Positions 18,600 through 27,810 of a stretch of DNA of 64,000 nucleotides are shown here, piece after piece. The DNA lies in contig CABUSV010000004.1 in NCBI GenBank assembly GCA_902494345.1, positions 62,001 to 126,000 of the forward strand, given 5' to 3'. The position numbers and the translations under genes were made by a program. The stretch is from an uncultured Collinsella sp. (GTDB taxonomy: Bacteria > Actinomycetota > Coriobacteriia > Coriobacteriales > Coriobacteriaceae). The notes below the pieces were generated by a model. It had not been told where the DNA came from. It worked only from the letters and a program-made list of their open reading frames with translations, and ran no database searches. Position 1 is the stretch's first letter, and every line of letters starts with the position of its first letter.

Positions 18600-19260
18600 A
18601 GACTATGTCGGATTAGTTCAGAGGAAATTGCGCGAACAGACAAATCCTTTATTTTCCACAAGCCGTTTGCGTCGCCTTAAACGTTCAGATTTTTCGATTA
18701 TTTCTAATAATTGTTGGGCTGGAACTGTTTATCGCTATTTCGGTCTGCCATATCAATCTCCAACGGTCGGACTGTATTTTTTTGCCTCTGATTATGTGAA
18801 GTTCGCAGGCAGACTGAGACATTATCTCAGCGTTCCAATTCGTTTCATTGATTCTCGCTCTTCTTCGTATTATGAAGTTCTTAAAGATCGAGGCGAACTT
18901 GATAAGCCAATTGGAATGCTTGATGACGTCGAGGTCGTATTTCTGCATTATAAGACTGCTGAGGAAGCGGCCCAAAAGTGGGAAAGACGCGTTAGCCGAG
19001 TTAATTGGGATAACTTGTTCATAAAGTTTAGCCAAATGAACGGTTGCTCTGAGGAAGATCTTGCCGAGTTTGATCACATCGCGTTTCCAAATAAATTGTG
19101 TTTCACTGCAGAGCCTCATCCGGAAATAAAATGTGCCGTTTTTCATCCTGCGGCGGCTACCAATGGTCAAGTTCTTAATGATACGGATAGGTTTATGCAA
19201 GGGTTTGACCTATTCGAATGGTTGAATAGCGTGCCCGCTTCATACCCTTTCTGTAGATAG
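18592..19260 (+). CDS. DUF1919 family exopolysaccharide protein
   Basis: A 222-aa protein with the DUF1919 signature: ISNNCWAGTVYRYFGLPYQS followed by PTVGLYFFASDYVKF. This family is found in exopolysaccharide and capsule clusters and is thought to act as a transferase, but no activity is established. A GGAG site lies 7 nt before ATG 18592, which overlaps the upstream stop; longer in-frame starts run deep into the Wzy-like gene. No membrane helix is seen, so it is likely cytoplasmic. Confidence 0.82.
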   Translation: MAKDYVGLVQRKLREQTNPLFSTSRLRRLKRSDFSIISNNCWAGTVYRYFGLPYQSPTVGLYFFASDYVKFAGRLRHYLSVPIRFIDSRSSSYYEVLKDRGELDKPIGMLDDVEVVFLHYKTAEEAAQKWERRVSRVNWDNLFIKFSQMNGCSEEDLAEFDHIAFPNKLCFTAEPHPEIKCAVFHPAAATNGQVLNDTDRFMQGFDLFEWLNSVPASYPFCR

Positions 19261-19291
19261 GCATATTGATAGACTTTGATTTGGAGCTAAG

Positions 19292-20050
19292 TTGATACCT
19301 AAAAAAATTCATTACATATGGTTGGGTGGAAAGCCGCTTCCCCCGAATGCAAAGAAGTGCATTTCTTCTTGGATGAAATGTATGCCAGATTATGAAATTG
19401 TTAGATGGGATGAATCGAATTTTGATTTCCATTCCTGTGAATATGCTCGACAAGCTTTAGAAGCCAAGAAATGGGCTTTTGCGAGTGATTATGCTCGTTT
19501 TAAGATTCTATATGAACAAGGAGGTGTCTATTTGGATACCGATGTTGAACTTGTGCAGTCTCTTGTGCCCATTCTTGAGCAGGGGCCTTATATGGGTTTT
19601 GAGGTTGATTTCTGTGAATCCGATAGAGGGTCTGCTGCTTCGGGACTTGGGCTTGCAGTCGCTCCTGGACTCGGAATGGCTGCCAATCCCGGACTCGGAA
19701 TCTATAGAGACATTATTGACTCTTATGAGAAGGATCGGTTTGTCAAAGTCGATGGCAGTTATGATCTCACCACGGTGGTAACGAGGGTAACAAATATATT
19801 AAAGGAGAATGGACTTCGTGATGTGCCTGGTATCCAGGAGGTAGCCGGAGTGCGCATATACCCTTCTGAATACTTTTGTCCTAAGGACCCACTGAATTTG
19901 CGTTTGAATCTTACAGAGAACAGCTATTCAATTCATCACTATGATGGTTCCTGGACGTCAGGAAAAGAGAAGTTCCACAAAAGGATTGCTAACGTTCTGG
20001 GGCCCACCGCAACATCCTTTATTAAGAGAATGTTGGGTCGTTCAGGCTAA
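19292..20050 (+). CDS. GT32-like glycosyltransferase with DxD motif
   Basis: A 252-aa protein of the sugar-binding DxD family (PF04488). It shows IPKKIHYIWLGGKPLP at the N-terminus, AFASDYARFKILYEQGG and the metal motif VYLDTDVEL, all diagnostic. Related enzymes transfer sugars in capsule and exopolysaccharide synthesis. TTG start with TTGGAG ~6 nt upstream. A small internal run of near-repeats (SGLGLAVAPGLGMAANPGLG) is unusual for the family and may be a recent in-frame expansion. It is AT-rich like its neighbours. Confidence 0.87.
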   Translation: MIPKKIHYIWLGGKPLPPNAKKCISSWMKCMPDYEIVRWDESNFDFHSCEYARQALEAKKWAFASDYARFKILYEQGGVYLDTDVELVQSLVPILEQGPYMGFEVDFCESDRGSAASGLGLAVAPGLGMAANPGLGIYRDIIDSYEKDRFVKVDGSYDLTTVVTRVTNILKENGLRDVPGIQEVAGVRIYPSEYFCPKDPLNLRLNLTENSYSIHHYDGSWTSGKEKFHKRIANVLGPTATSFIKRMLGRSG

Positions 20051-20100
20051 ATTAATTACTTGGCTGTGAAACATACGTTTGAGTAGAATGGATTTTATAA

Positions 20101-21522
20101 TTGGCCGGAACAGCTATTAACGTTAGAAAAAAGGATATCGTTTGGAATTACATAGGAACAATTGTATCAATGAGCAGTAATTTCGTTTTATTGCCGTTGC
20201 TATTGTTATTTCTTTCAAGTAAACAGATCGGTCTCTGGTACGTTTTTGTTGCAATCTCGGGATTCGCGCAGCTTCTTGAATTTGGCTTTACAGCGACTCT
20301 GTCTAGGAATATTCTTTACTGCCTCAGCGGGGCGCAAACGCTTGCAAAGACGGGTCTTGCTGATAATGGGGGGATGGCTGAAAGTGATATTAACTGGCAC
20401 TTATTCAGGACAGTTCTAAAGACATCGCGTATTATCTACGTCTTCATCGGTGCTATTGCATTGGTTTTAGCTTCAACGCTTGGATCGTTCTATGTGTCAT
20501 CTGTGACAGGGCATTTTGCCATTGAATGGTCTCTGCCTGCGTGGGTAGTATTTGATTTCTCAATATTTACCAATCTTTACTATCTTTATAAACTTACCTT
20601 TCTTCGTGGAATTGGTGACGTTGCGAGCGAGAATCGAGCTAAAACAATTGCGCGTATAGGGCAAATTATTATTACTGCAGTTCTCCTTGTCTGTGGTTTG
20701 CAGCTTCTTGCCGCAGCAATAGGATTTTTAATATATAGTCTGCTTTTGAGGGCAATTGCTGGAAGGGCATTTGATTCTGATTCTAAGGTTTCTGCCGGAA
20801 TGGCTTCCGATTGCACCCCTATTGACAAGAGTGAAGTGAAGGAAGTTCTCAGCTCGATTGTTTTCGTTGCATCGAGAGATGGTATCGTCTCTGTTGCTTG
20901 GTATGGGGCGACCCAGGCGACTTCATTAATCTGCTCTGCATACCTTGGACTTGAAGAGAATGCAACGTACTCTGTTATTTTACAGTTTGCTACGGCTTTA
21001 TATAATCTTGGGAGCGCTTATGCCCGCTCTTGTTTTCCTATGTATCAGTCTGCTTTTGTTGCTGAAGATGAAACCACGCAGCGACATATCGTCGAGAGAG
21101 GCGTCTCTTGTTATGTATTAATGTACGTTTCAGGCGCGGTCATTATCGCAATTTGTTTACCGATGCTGACGATATTCAAGCATGACTTTATATGCGACAG
21201 GGCTCTATTTCTTGGACTGGCTGCTTATTTGTTCTTACTCAACCAACACTCTTTATTCTGCAATATTATCGTTAATATGAACGAGATTCCGTATTATAAG
21301 GCCTACATTATAAGCACAGCGGTTGGTGTTCTTTTGACTTGTTTGCTTTGTGGCGTATTTGGAATGGGTTCATGGGGGCTTGTTCTTGGCCAAGCAGTTC
21401 CTCAGCTAATGTATAACAATTGGAAATGGCCTAGCTATGTTTTAAATAGGCTTGGAATTTCCTATTTTGAGATGCTAAGACACGGGATTTGTTGGTGGAA
21501 AGCAAGGCTGCTGCATCTCTAA
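20101..21522 (+). CDS. Polysaccharide flippase-like membrane protein (Wzx/MATE-like)
   Basis: A 473-aa protein with about 12 hydrophobic helices, beginning IVWNYIGTIVSMSSNFVLLP and containing the flippase-type segment SSKQIGLWYVFVAISGFAQL. It would move lipid-linked repeat units across the membrane for the Wzy-like polymerase. The start is TTG at 20101 with no strong ribosome site, so the true start may differ. It is the last intact gene of the polysaccharide locus; the next 230 nt show no gene, and an IS21 relic follows. Confidence 0.82.
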   Translation: MAGTAINVRKKDIVWNYIGTIVSMSSNFVLLPLLLLFLSSKQIGLWYVFVAISGFAQLLEFGFTATLSRNILYCLSGAQTLAKTGLADNGGMAESDINWHLFRTVLKTSRIIYVFIGAIALVLASTLGSFYVSSVTGHFAIEWSLPAWVVFDFSIFTNLYYLYKLTFLRGIGDVASENRAKTIARIGQIIITAVLLVCGLQLLAAAIGFLIYSLLLRAIAGRAFDSDSKVSAGMASDCTPIDKSEVKEVLSSIVFVASRDGIVSVAWYGATQATSLICSAYLGLEENATYSVILQFATALYNLGSAYARSCFPMYQSAFVAEDETTQRHIVERGVSCYVLMYVSGAVIIAICLPMLTIFKHDFICDRALFLGLAAYLFLLNQHSLFCNIIVNMNEIPYYKAYIISTAVGVLLTCLLCGVFGMGSWGLVLGQAVPQLMYNNWKWPSYVLNRLGISYFEMLRHGICWWKARLLHL

Positions 21523-21867
21523 TTATTATTTTTCTCCTTTTCGGTCGGATAAATTACTGAGCTTTGCTCGTTGGAGATCTTTTGAACATCACGAAATAGC
21601 ATCACCAATGGAAATGTCGAGAAAGTTGGTGTAGAGCCCGATCCGAAGCGAGTTGACCCGGCGCCCAGGAATGTGGAATGTGGTTGGTTTACTATGGCGC
21701 TGTTGATGTTCACTAAGAAGTGGTCCGAGTGATCACTGGGAAATGATCACCGTGAGCACGAAAAATTGAGCAGTTTAAGCAAGAGGGCCGCGCCCCGGGG
21801 ACCAGGGGCGCGGCCCTCGCCGTATGGTTTCCCCGGGCGGTTACTTTGGCGAGCCCGCCCGGGAAGG

Positions 21868-22071
21868 ATGGAGGAGATGACCGTGCCCCTGGCCACGGTG
21901 AATGATATACGGTCGATGGATGCCACCGGGCGCTCGAGGTCCGAAATCGCCAGAGTGCTCCATGTGAGCCGGAACACCGTGGCGAAGTACGCCGACATGG
22001 AGGACATGTCGCCCGTCGCGCCGATGCCCCAGAGAAGGGGCAGGCTCGCGCTCGAGGGCAACGAGGAATGA
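21868..22071 (+). pseudogene. istA transposase, N-terminal fragment
   Basis: About 67 residues of the IstA helix-turn-helix region: IRSMDATGRSRSEIARVLH then VSRNTVAKYADM. The frame ends at TGA 22069-22071 after EGNEE. In intact relatives as I remember them this position is a Trp followed by I(A)xVLEADL, and here IAGVLEADL indeed continues in the same frame after the stop. So a nonsense change hit istA, and a large deletion removed the catalytic domain. Confidence 0.82.
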
Positions 22072-22536
22072 ATCGCGGGCGTTCTCGAGGCCGATCTCGC
22101 GCTCATGGGCGACGTCGGCACCGGCAAGACGCACATGGCGTCGGCCCTCTGCGCGCTGGCGTGCGAGAGGAGGCTCGAGGCACGCTTCTTCACGGCGCCC
22201 TCGCTCGTGATGCGCTTGAGGCGCGCCCGCGACGACGGGAGGCTCGACCGGGAGGCCGCGCTCATCGGCAAGCCCTGCCTGCTCGTCATCGACGAGCTCG
22301 GGTTTCTCCCGCTCGACGCGGACGGGGCGAGGCTGCTCTTCCAGGTCTTCGCTGACGCATACGAGAGGCGGTTGGCGGTAATCACGACGAACCTGGAGTT
22401 CTGCAGGTGGGGGTCGGTGTTCGGGGACGACCAGATGGCCGCCGCCGCGATCGACCGCATCGTCCACCACGGGAGGCTCGTCCAGTTTCGCGGCGAGTCC
22501 TACCGCGTCCGCCATGCCCTCATACAGGAGGGCTAG
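22072..22536 (+). pseudogene. istB ATPase, N-terminally truncated
   Basis: The frame keeps the IstB AAA+ core: Walker A GDVGTGKTHMASAL, Walker B LVIDELGFLPLDADGARLLF, sensor region ITTNLEFCRWGSVF and the natural C-terminus (FRGESYRVRHALIQEG). The N-terminal DNA-binding part is missing, because a deletion joins the istA remnant (IAGVLEADLA) to LMGDVGTGKTH in frame. IstB normally loads and activates the IstA transposase; with IstA gone this piece has no likely function. Confidence 0.85.
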
Positions 22537-22591
22537 CCGCTCAAAAAGCGTGCATGCTTCCGATGCTCAGGCTGCTCAATTTCCGATGCTC

Positions 22592-23163
22592 TTTTTGCTT
22601 AAGCCCTCTTGACGAAACACAGCTCGCCTTCAGGGCGATGCTCGGGTAGGACGCGGCCGCGTTGCTGAACGCCTACGGCGTGGGGGACGTGCCGCTCGGC
22701 GATCTCGACCTGACGCCAGGGCTCATCGAGGAGCACGCGCAGAGAGGGGCGATGCCCCACTGGCCTAGCCTAGAAGAAAATGGAATAGACGGACCGACCG
22801 TCCGGCTGAGTCTGAGAAGAGCTGCCGGGCGGCGGGCGGAGCATGGCCGCCGGACCTATCAAACATATTTCCACCATTCCTTCAACTGGGAAAATGCCGC
22901 CCCCGGGTCCCGGATGGGACCTCGGGGGCGTTCGGCTAACTGCGGGAGCGAGCCATCAGCTCAATGTGGTCGGCTGGGATCGGAAATCAATCTACAAAGT
23001 GCGTTAACATCTTTAGTGCGCACGTTCAGATGAACCATAGTTTTACACATTTCGATAATTGCGTAACTCTTTAGAAGAATTCAAAACTAATTGCCTATTT
23101 GTTGCTTACGGGAATGAGCGGAATGCAGGCGTGAGCGCTTACTACCTGATGAGGGGAGACGCA
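22592..23163. other. Gap with unidentified coding remnant and one hairpin
   Basis: A GC-rich stretch at ~22655-22790 reads in frame as LLNAYGVGDVPLGDLDL then TPGLIEEHAQRGAMPHWPSL, plausibly a gene fragment of unknown family. A strong hairpin follows at ~22898-22930 (CGCCCCCG...CGGGGGCG with a one-base bulge) without a T-run. I found no intact gene here. Confidence 0.5.
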
Positions 23164-24135
23164 ATGAATGACTTACAAAATAACGATATCAAAGCTAATG
23201 CCCAGGCGGGCGCTGTAAATATTTCGACAAATGACGTGTCCTTTCAACCAACTGTTAACCTAGGCCTTAATGGACGCGGTGATATTGCGTCGTTCCCTGC
23301 GCGGTTTATTCGTAACGCACGTAAGGCTCTTAACCCCATTGGGGCCGCGCGTGACGAGGCGGAGCTGCGGAGTATCGAAGCGAGCTCTATAGCGGATGTT
23401 GTTGCAATCTATAAACGGGCTTTTCCGACTTTTACTGATGGCCAGCTATATTTAATGGCTCATGGGTATAACACGAGCGCTTCTCAGGCAGATAATTTGC
23501 TAAATGTTCTTGAGCGCGCGGGAAAAATGTCAGATTCGAATAGAGTTGATGAACTGCCGGAGTCCTGCATTGATCTTGACATTCATGGAGCTCAGACAGC
23601 CTATGACGATGATCTGAGGGAGATGTGGGCGAAGTTGATTTCTCAAGAAGTATCGTCAGGTAGCGCTCGCTCTAAAAGAACGAAGAAAATACTTGAACAA
23701 ATGGATTCGGGAGAAGCGAGTCAGCTGTTTTCAATTCTTCGGTGCTGCCTATGGGCGAAAGTGGGACCCAATTCGGTGTTTACTCCAATCCCAGTTCTCT
23801 TGAAAACTTCTAAAGATGATTCTTGGACATATAATGGTGGCACAATTTCATCTGAGTCTGTTGTCGCAATGGCTTCGCTTGGGCTACTTTCGTCAAATAA
23901 CTGGACAACGTTCACGCTTGTGCCTAAAGGCGGTTTGAATTTATATTCCTCATCGTCTCATGTGCTTCTATTAAACAATAAAGATGAGACAGTTAAATTC
24001 AATCTTGGTTATGCCAAATTATTGAAACCAGGGATAGAACTCATTGAGACGCTTGACGTGCCTACGGATGATAGGATCATGTCCGTAATGAATGAGGTTC
24101 TGGAGACTGACGTGATTTATGGGCCCTTAGCCTAG
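23164..24135 (+). CDS. DUF2806-like protein of unknown function
   Basis: A 323-aa protein. The middle part (DDDLREMWAKLISQEVSSGS then ARSKRTKKILEQMDSGEASQ) matches the pattern of DUF2806-type proteins, in which a D-xx-LxxxWxxLLxxE motif is followed by a Lys-rich helix. The N-terminal ~50 residues are Asn/Asp-rich and low in complexity. No catalytic motif is evident. ATG 23164 has GAGGGGAG upstream. Base composition is AT-rich and unlike the core genome. It is the only intact gene between the IS21 relic and the Abi gene. Family assignment is from memory of the motif. Confidence 0.55.
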   Translation: MNDLQNNDIKANAQAGAVNISTNDVSFQPTVNLGLNGRGDIASFPARFIRNARKALNPIGAARDEAELRSIEASSIADVVAIYKRAFPTFTDGQLYLMAHGYNTSASQADNLLNVLERAGKMSDSNRVDELPESCIDLDIHGAQTAYDDDLREMWAKLISQEVSSGSARSKRTKKILEQMDSGEASQLFSILRCCLWAKVGPNSVFTPIPVLLKTSKDDSWTYNGGTISSESVVAMASLGLLSSNNWTTFTLVPKGGLNLYSSSSHVLLLNNKDETVKFNLGYAKLLKPGIELIETLDVPTDDRIMSVMNEVLETDVIYGPLA

Positions 24136-24136
24136 C

Positions 24137-25073
24137 TCAAGTAGATGCGCTGGTAGCTCTCGCAGGTGCCCTGGTGGCGCGTGAGACCGCTTTCGGCCGA
24201 GCGCTAGTTGAGGCTGTGGTCGTACTCCAGCTGGTCGAGCGTCCAGTCGTGGAGTCATAGCGCCATGTCGTATTCCGAGCTGTTTGTCTCTTGCCTGCAC
24301 AGGTCCACGGCGTCGTTGACTATCTGCGTGACGCTCGGGCGGGCGGCGTCGTTTACGGTCACCTCCGCCGTGGTGCGCAGGTAGTAGATCCCTTTGTCGT
24401 TTTGGGGATCGTTTCTGTCGTTGTCCATAAAGTAGAAGTAGATGCGGTACGTGCCCGATGCCGTGAAGTCAAAGGTAAAGTCGTGGCCTGTGGTGCCCAG
24501 GCTGTGGTAGCTGGCCCATGCCGGGCGCGACGGGTCGCAGACGCTCTCATGGCTGCCGCCGTCCCAATAGGTGGGCACGTCCATGCGCGCCTTGGCCTGG
24601 GACGAGCCGTTGGTCTGGGTTACGTGGAAGGTTGTCGCGGTGCCCGCGCGGGCGTCGTTCCACGAGACGGTGAAGGTGACGCCGTTTTGGGTTGCCGTGG
24701 CGGAGTGGGCGTAGCCGGTTTCCGTCGCGGCGGAGATTGCCTCGGGAGTGCCGTTGGTTTGGGCGCGGAGGGATGGGGTGGGGGCCGTGGTAGCCGCGGC
24801 GGTTGCAGCGGCGGTGCCGTTGGCGCTTTCCGTGTTGACGGCGCTGGTGCCGATGGATGTTGCGGTGTTGTCCTCTACGGTATCTGCTGCCGCATTTGTG
24901 TTGGCGCCGTCTTCAGCCTTGTCTGCGTTGCTGCTCGTGGCGTCGGCTTGCGCCTGCTGCTCGGCTGTTGCCCGGGGCTGCATGGCTTCTGCGATGGCTG
25001 CCATGGGTATCGTCGCGCTGACCATCGACGTGCACGCGATCGCGCAGAGCAGGAAGTAAAGGGGTCGTTTCAT
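24137..25073 (-). pseudogene. Secreted transglutaminase-like surface protein, truncated with two stops
   Basis: The reading frame starts at ATG 25073 with a signal peptide (MKRPLYFLLCAIACTSMVSA), then a long Ala/Thr/Asn-rich linker and a beta-rich domain (FTFDFTASGTYRIYFYFMDN). It stops at TGA 24255-24257. The same frame goes on as LHDWTLDQLEYDHSLN, meets TAG 24204-24206, then reads SAESGLTRHQGTCESYQRIY, a transglutaminase-like catalytic Cys motif. Both stops stand where relatives probably have Trp. The frame is cut off right after the Cys, next to the DUF2806-like gene. A shortened secreted protein could still be made from the intact 5' part. Confidence 0.75.
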
Positions 25074-25199
25074 AGCGGAGCCTCTCGGTGAGCAGCCAAT
25101 AGGGTCCGAAGGCAGCTCCAGGCCAGCACTCCGCACATATTTTGTTGCGGTTTATTTTACGGGAACACCAGTCAACATCAGCGAACTTTCTGGGGAATG

Positions 25200-25598
25200 T
25201 TGGGGAGGGGAGGGGATGCCATAGGAGACGGCTTTGTGGGCGGAAACAGCTTTACCAAAATGGCGCATCCGATTTAGCGACTGCTCGAAGCGGTCGTACC
25301 GCACGATGCCAGTCCAGTTGTCGGTACCTGAACTCCTCGATCATTTGCTTGGAAATTGCGGCTGCATTGTCAACGGTCCCCCCCCTCGCACCTTGGACAT
25401 GCAATAGATCGGCATGAGTCAGTTGGCTTAGATGCCCATCCCTTACGATAAAGACGCTTCCAATGGATCGCCCAGCTCGTTGGGTAGATTATGGTGGCGG
25501 TCGGCCGCGTTCGTATGGAGGCACCCGTTCAGTGGGTTGTCGATGCACGCCTCTTTGGGTGCGAACTTCAGAAGGTAGGGGATGTCGTCGTTAGGCAT
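25200..25598 (-). pseudogene. Remnant of a phage/defence-associated hypothetical gene
   Basis: From ATG 25598 (AAAGGAG upstream) the frame reads MPNDDIPYLLKFAPKEACID...QGDPLEASLS-like sequence, then meets TAA 25443-25445, TAA 25428-25430 and TGA 25419-25421 while still reading sensible residues (GMGI, AN, LMPIYCMSKV). After a G-run near 25376-25384 the similarity continues in other frames (QMIEEFRY, then DNWTGIVRYDRFEQ and KAVSAHKAVSYG). So it has at least three in-frame stops and two frameshifts. The family is one I recall as hypothetical; I assign no function. Confidence 0.6.
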
Positions 25599-25796
25599 AG
25601 TGTGTTCTCCTTTGGGTGATGACGGCTCGGACCGCTTCGTGTGCCCGGGATGCTTGCTGTCGAAGCGGGGGCTCACGGAGCCTTCGTGTTGGATTGGGGT
25701 GGCGTTTGTGGCTGTCTTGTCCGCGTTTCCGGAATGTGCGTTTGGTTTGCCGATGTCCCGCAATTGCTCTAGGTTTTTGTGCGATTTGCCTTCGCT

Positions 25797-26660
25797 TTAT
25801 TGTCGCTGCTTTGCACCAATCAAAAACAGCATGATGCTTGCCTGAATCTCAATTAGTTCGGGGTCGGGTTCCATACTGCCGAGGTCCATTAAGTTATAAA
25901 GATGCGCTCCGTAGCCAACAACGGTTAAGGTGCTGGGGTTAATACCGCCAGCATCCAAGATTACTTGCGAAGAGCCGAGGATGCTCATGCGATACAGGTC
26001 AAATATCTCAGCTGCGATTGCTACATTTTCTGTGCCGGAAACTTATTCGTATGCGCTTTTCTTCAACGGATTTATCGGAGGGTTCAGCGTTCTTGCAAAT
26101 TGCATTGCAGCAATATTGTTCAAGATGGCAATCTGTCGGTAGGTAAGCTGTTCGGCGAGTTTGATGAGGTGGTTTGCAGTCGGCCTGCTGATCTCTGGAT
26201 GAAAGAGAATATTTGCATACAGTCTTGCAAGGTAAACTGTCTTTTTCTCCTCGTGCTCTCTTTGTGCGGCCAACAATGTGCCCTCAAGGAGCTCCTCGCT
26301 TGCCGGTCGGCTGTTACTGTCTTTAACGAAGAAATTATCGTTTCGAGGGGTCTTTCCCCGGGCGATCTTTTCCTCAATGAGCTCCTTCGCCTTGGTGTAT
26401 ACGGCTCCAACCCTTTCCTCTTCCAATGGCGCGAGGGTACGTTTCTTTATCTCGCTTCCCATGTTTTGAAACATGTGCTCTATGGCTGTTGCCGCGACGC
26501 TTCCCGCAGCCGCTCCTTCTGGACCACCAATTGCTGCGCCTATGAGTCCTCCGGCAACTGCGCCTGCGGCGCTGCCGGCATATTCGCCAACGTTGTCAAT
26601 GATGGTCTTTTTAATTTCATCTTGTTTCATGGTTTCTTCTCTCTGAAGGGGTGAGGTCAC
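25797..26660 (-). pseudogene. Glycine-zipper hypothetical protein interrupted by one in-frame TAA
   Basis: From ATG 26660 the frame has a glycine-zipper membrane segment (AGSAAGAVAGGLIGAAIGGP), a charged helix region and a conserved-looking LLAAQREHEEKKTVYLARLY block, then TAA at 26043-26045. The same frame then runs on for 81 codons (VSGTENVAIAAEIFDLYRMS then ILGSSQVILDAGG) to 25797. The downstream part looks like the natural C-terminus, so this is one gene split by a single nonsense codon. Function unknown; an Abi-like role is possible given the neighbourhood. It could also be expressed as two pieces or by read-through. Confidence 0.6.
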
Positions 26661-26757
26661 ATTTAGGATTTGGGCTATTGTCTAATTGGGGTTCGTAAGG
26701 TTTCATGGATGATGGATGCATGCGTTCTTGGGTATCGATTATCTCGGAAGTGATGAC

Positions 26758-27642
26758 ATGTCTGACGTTAAGAAGCAACACTATGTTCCACAGTTTTATC
26801 TTAGGTCGTTTACCGATGATGATGGTTTTCTTTATGCTGTGAGGCGCGGTACGAATGGGGTTTGATCTGTCTTTAAAACCAGGACGGACGGTGTCTGCGC
26901 CGAGAGGTACCTGTACGAGGTCAGGAGACGGGTTCCAAAAGCTGAAGACGCATTTGTTAAAAAAGGTGCAGCAGAACATACGCTCGGTAAGAACGAAAAA
27001 ATTTTAGCGGCGAAGTACGAGTCACTGCTTGGTTGCTTGGATGTCCGAAAGTTTCCGAACCGAGATGTTACGTGTGAGATTCTGGATCATTTGATTTGCT
27101 TAATTTCGATGCTGATTGTGAGAAACCCTGTCTATCTAAATGCTGAGAGAGGCAGTGCGGATGACTTTGCCAATCAATTAAAGGCGTCCGGCTTCCTCAC
27201 TGAGGAGGATCGGACTGCGCTCAAAGCGGAAGGATTTGAGGGCGAATTCAATTCGCTTGTTGAGTTCGTTTTGCAAGGTATTGTTCTTTTTAACTTGACC
27301 GATGACACGCCACTGCTTTCGCTTGTTTCTTTGATGCGTGGGATGGATTGCTGTTTTTGCGTGGCACCTGATGGGTCAGAATTTATAACCTCTTCGTATC
27401 CCGTTTTTGCCGAGTGGGCGGATCTGAAAGATGCCGATCCCTATAGCATTTACTTTCCGTTGAGCCCTCGCTATGGCGCGGTTTTTAAGCGTAAATCAGA
27501 TAGCGAACGCTTGGTAAGAATCTCCTCGATCAATAGCTCCATGGTGGATACGCTCAACGATGCGCTCGTTAATGGTAACGATGCGTGGGACTGTCTCATT
27601 TCAAGAGACCGCGAGCGTTTGGAGGCAATTACGGTGCTATGA
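26758..27642 (+). pseudogene. DUF4238 family protein interrupted by one in-frame TGA
   Basis: ATG 26758 starts MSDVKKQHYVPQFYLRSFTD, the unmistakable DUF4238 N-terminus. TGA at 26863-26865 interrupts (GTNGV-stop-SVFKTRTDG). The frame then continues uninterrupted to 27642 with LAAKYESLLGCLD and LICLISMLIVRNP, matching the rest of the family (total ~294 codons). The stop is likely a former Trp TGG. DUF4238 proteins are common in defence islands but have no settled function. A protein restarting downstream, for example near 27037, would lack the conserved N-terminus. Confidence 0.8.
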
Positions 27643-27778
27643 GGTAGTGGCCCATTGTTGACCAGATAACTTCCATTAGCGTTCTGACATGTTATTGATT
27701 ACCTAATAACGCAGCCGGTCTTTAACCTAACGGGGCATTTGCCTTACAAATTTTTACTGCCAGTTGTTTGATATTCTG

Positions 27779-27793
27779 TTCTTTAATAAAGAA
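27779..27793. promoter_or_regulatory. Perfect 15-nt palindrome before the Abi gene
   Basis: TTCTTTAATAAAGAA is a perfect palindrome lying 18-32 nt before ATG 27811, inside an AT-rich promoter-like stretch (TTGTTT ... TAAAGA with 17-nt spacing). It is a candidate operator for the Abi gene. A second small stem, GTTATT/AATAAC, lies ~80 nt upstream. Confidence 0.45.
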
Positions 27794-27810
27794 TGACCGT
27801 TGGGGGCGTT

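Larger units (their letters stand above)
21754..22591 (+). mobile_element. IS21-family relic (internally deleted)
   Basis: Terminal inverted repeats are seen at 21754-21780 and 22565-22591 (20 of 27 positions match, sharing AATTGAGCAG). Inside lie an istA N-terminal piece and an istB piece lacking its N-terminus, joined without most of istA. Two very strong hairpins sit at the left end: a perfect 14-bp stem at 21783-21796/21805-21818 and CCCGGGCGG with its complement at ~21832-21862. These could stop transcription entering the element. The element is non-autonomous and probably dead. Confidence 0.85.

Noticed and set aside
24291..25091. Gly/Val-rich 266-aa plus-strand frame
   Set aside because: It is the complement of the Ala/Thr-rich linker of the secreted protein on the minus strand; no ribosome site or domain.
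22069..26865. Stop-codon reassignment (TGA or TAG read as Trp)
   Set aside because: Core genes in the same window use TGA and TAG as normal stops (for example folC ends TAA, truB ends TGA, nusA ends TAG), and frameshifts occur in the same region; decay is simpler.
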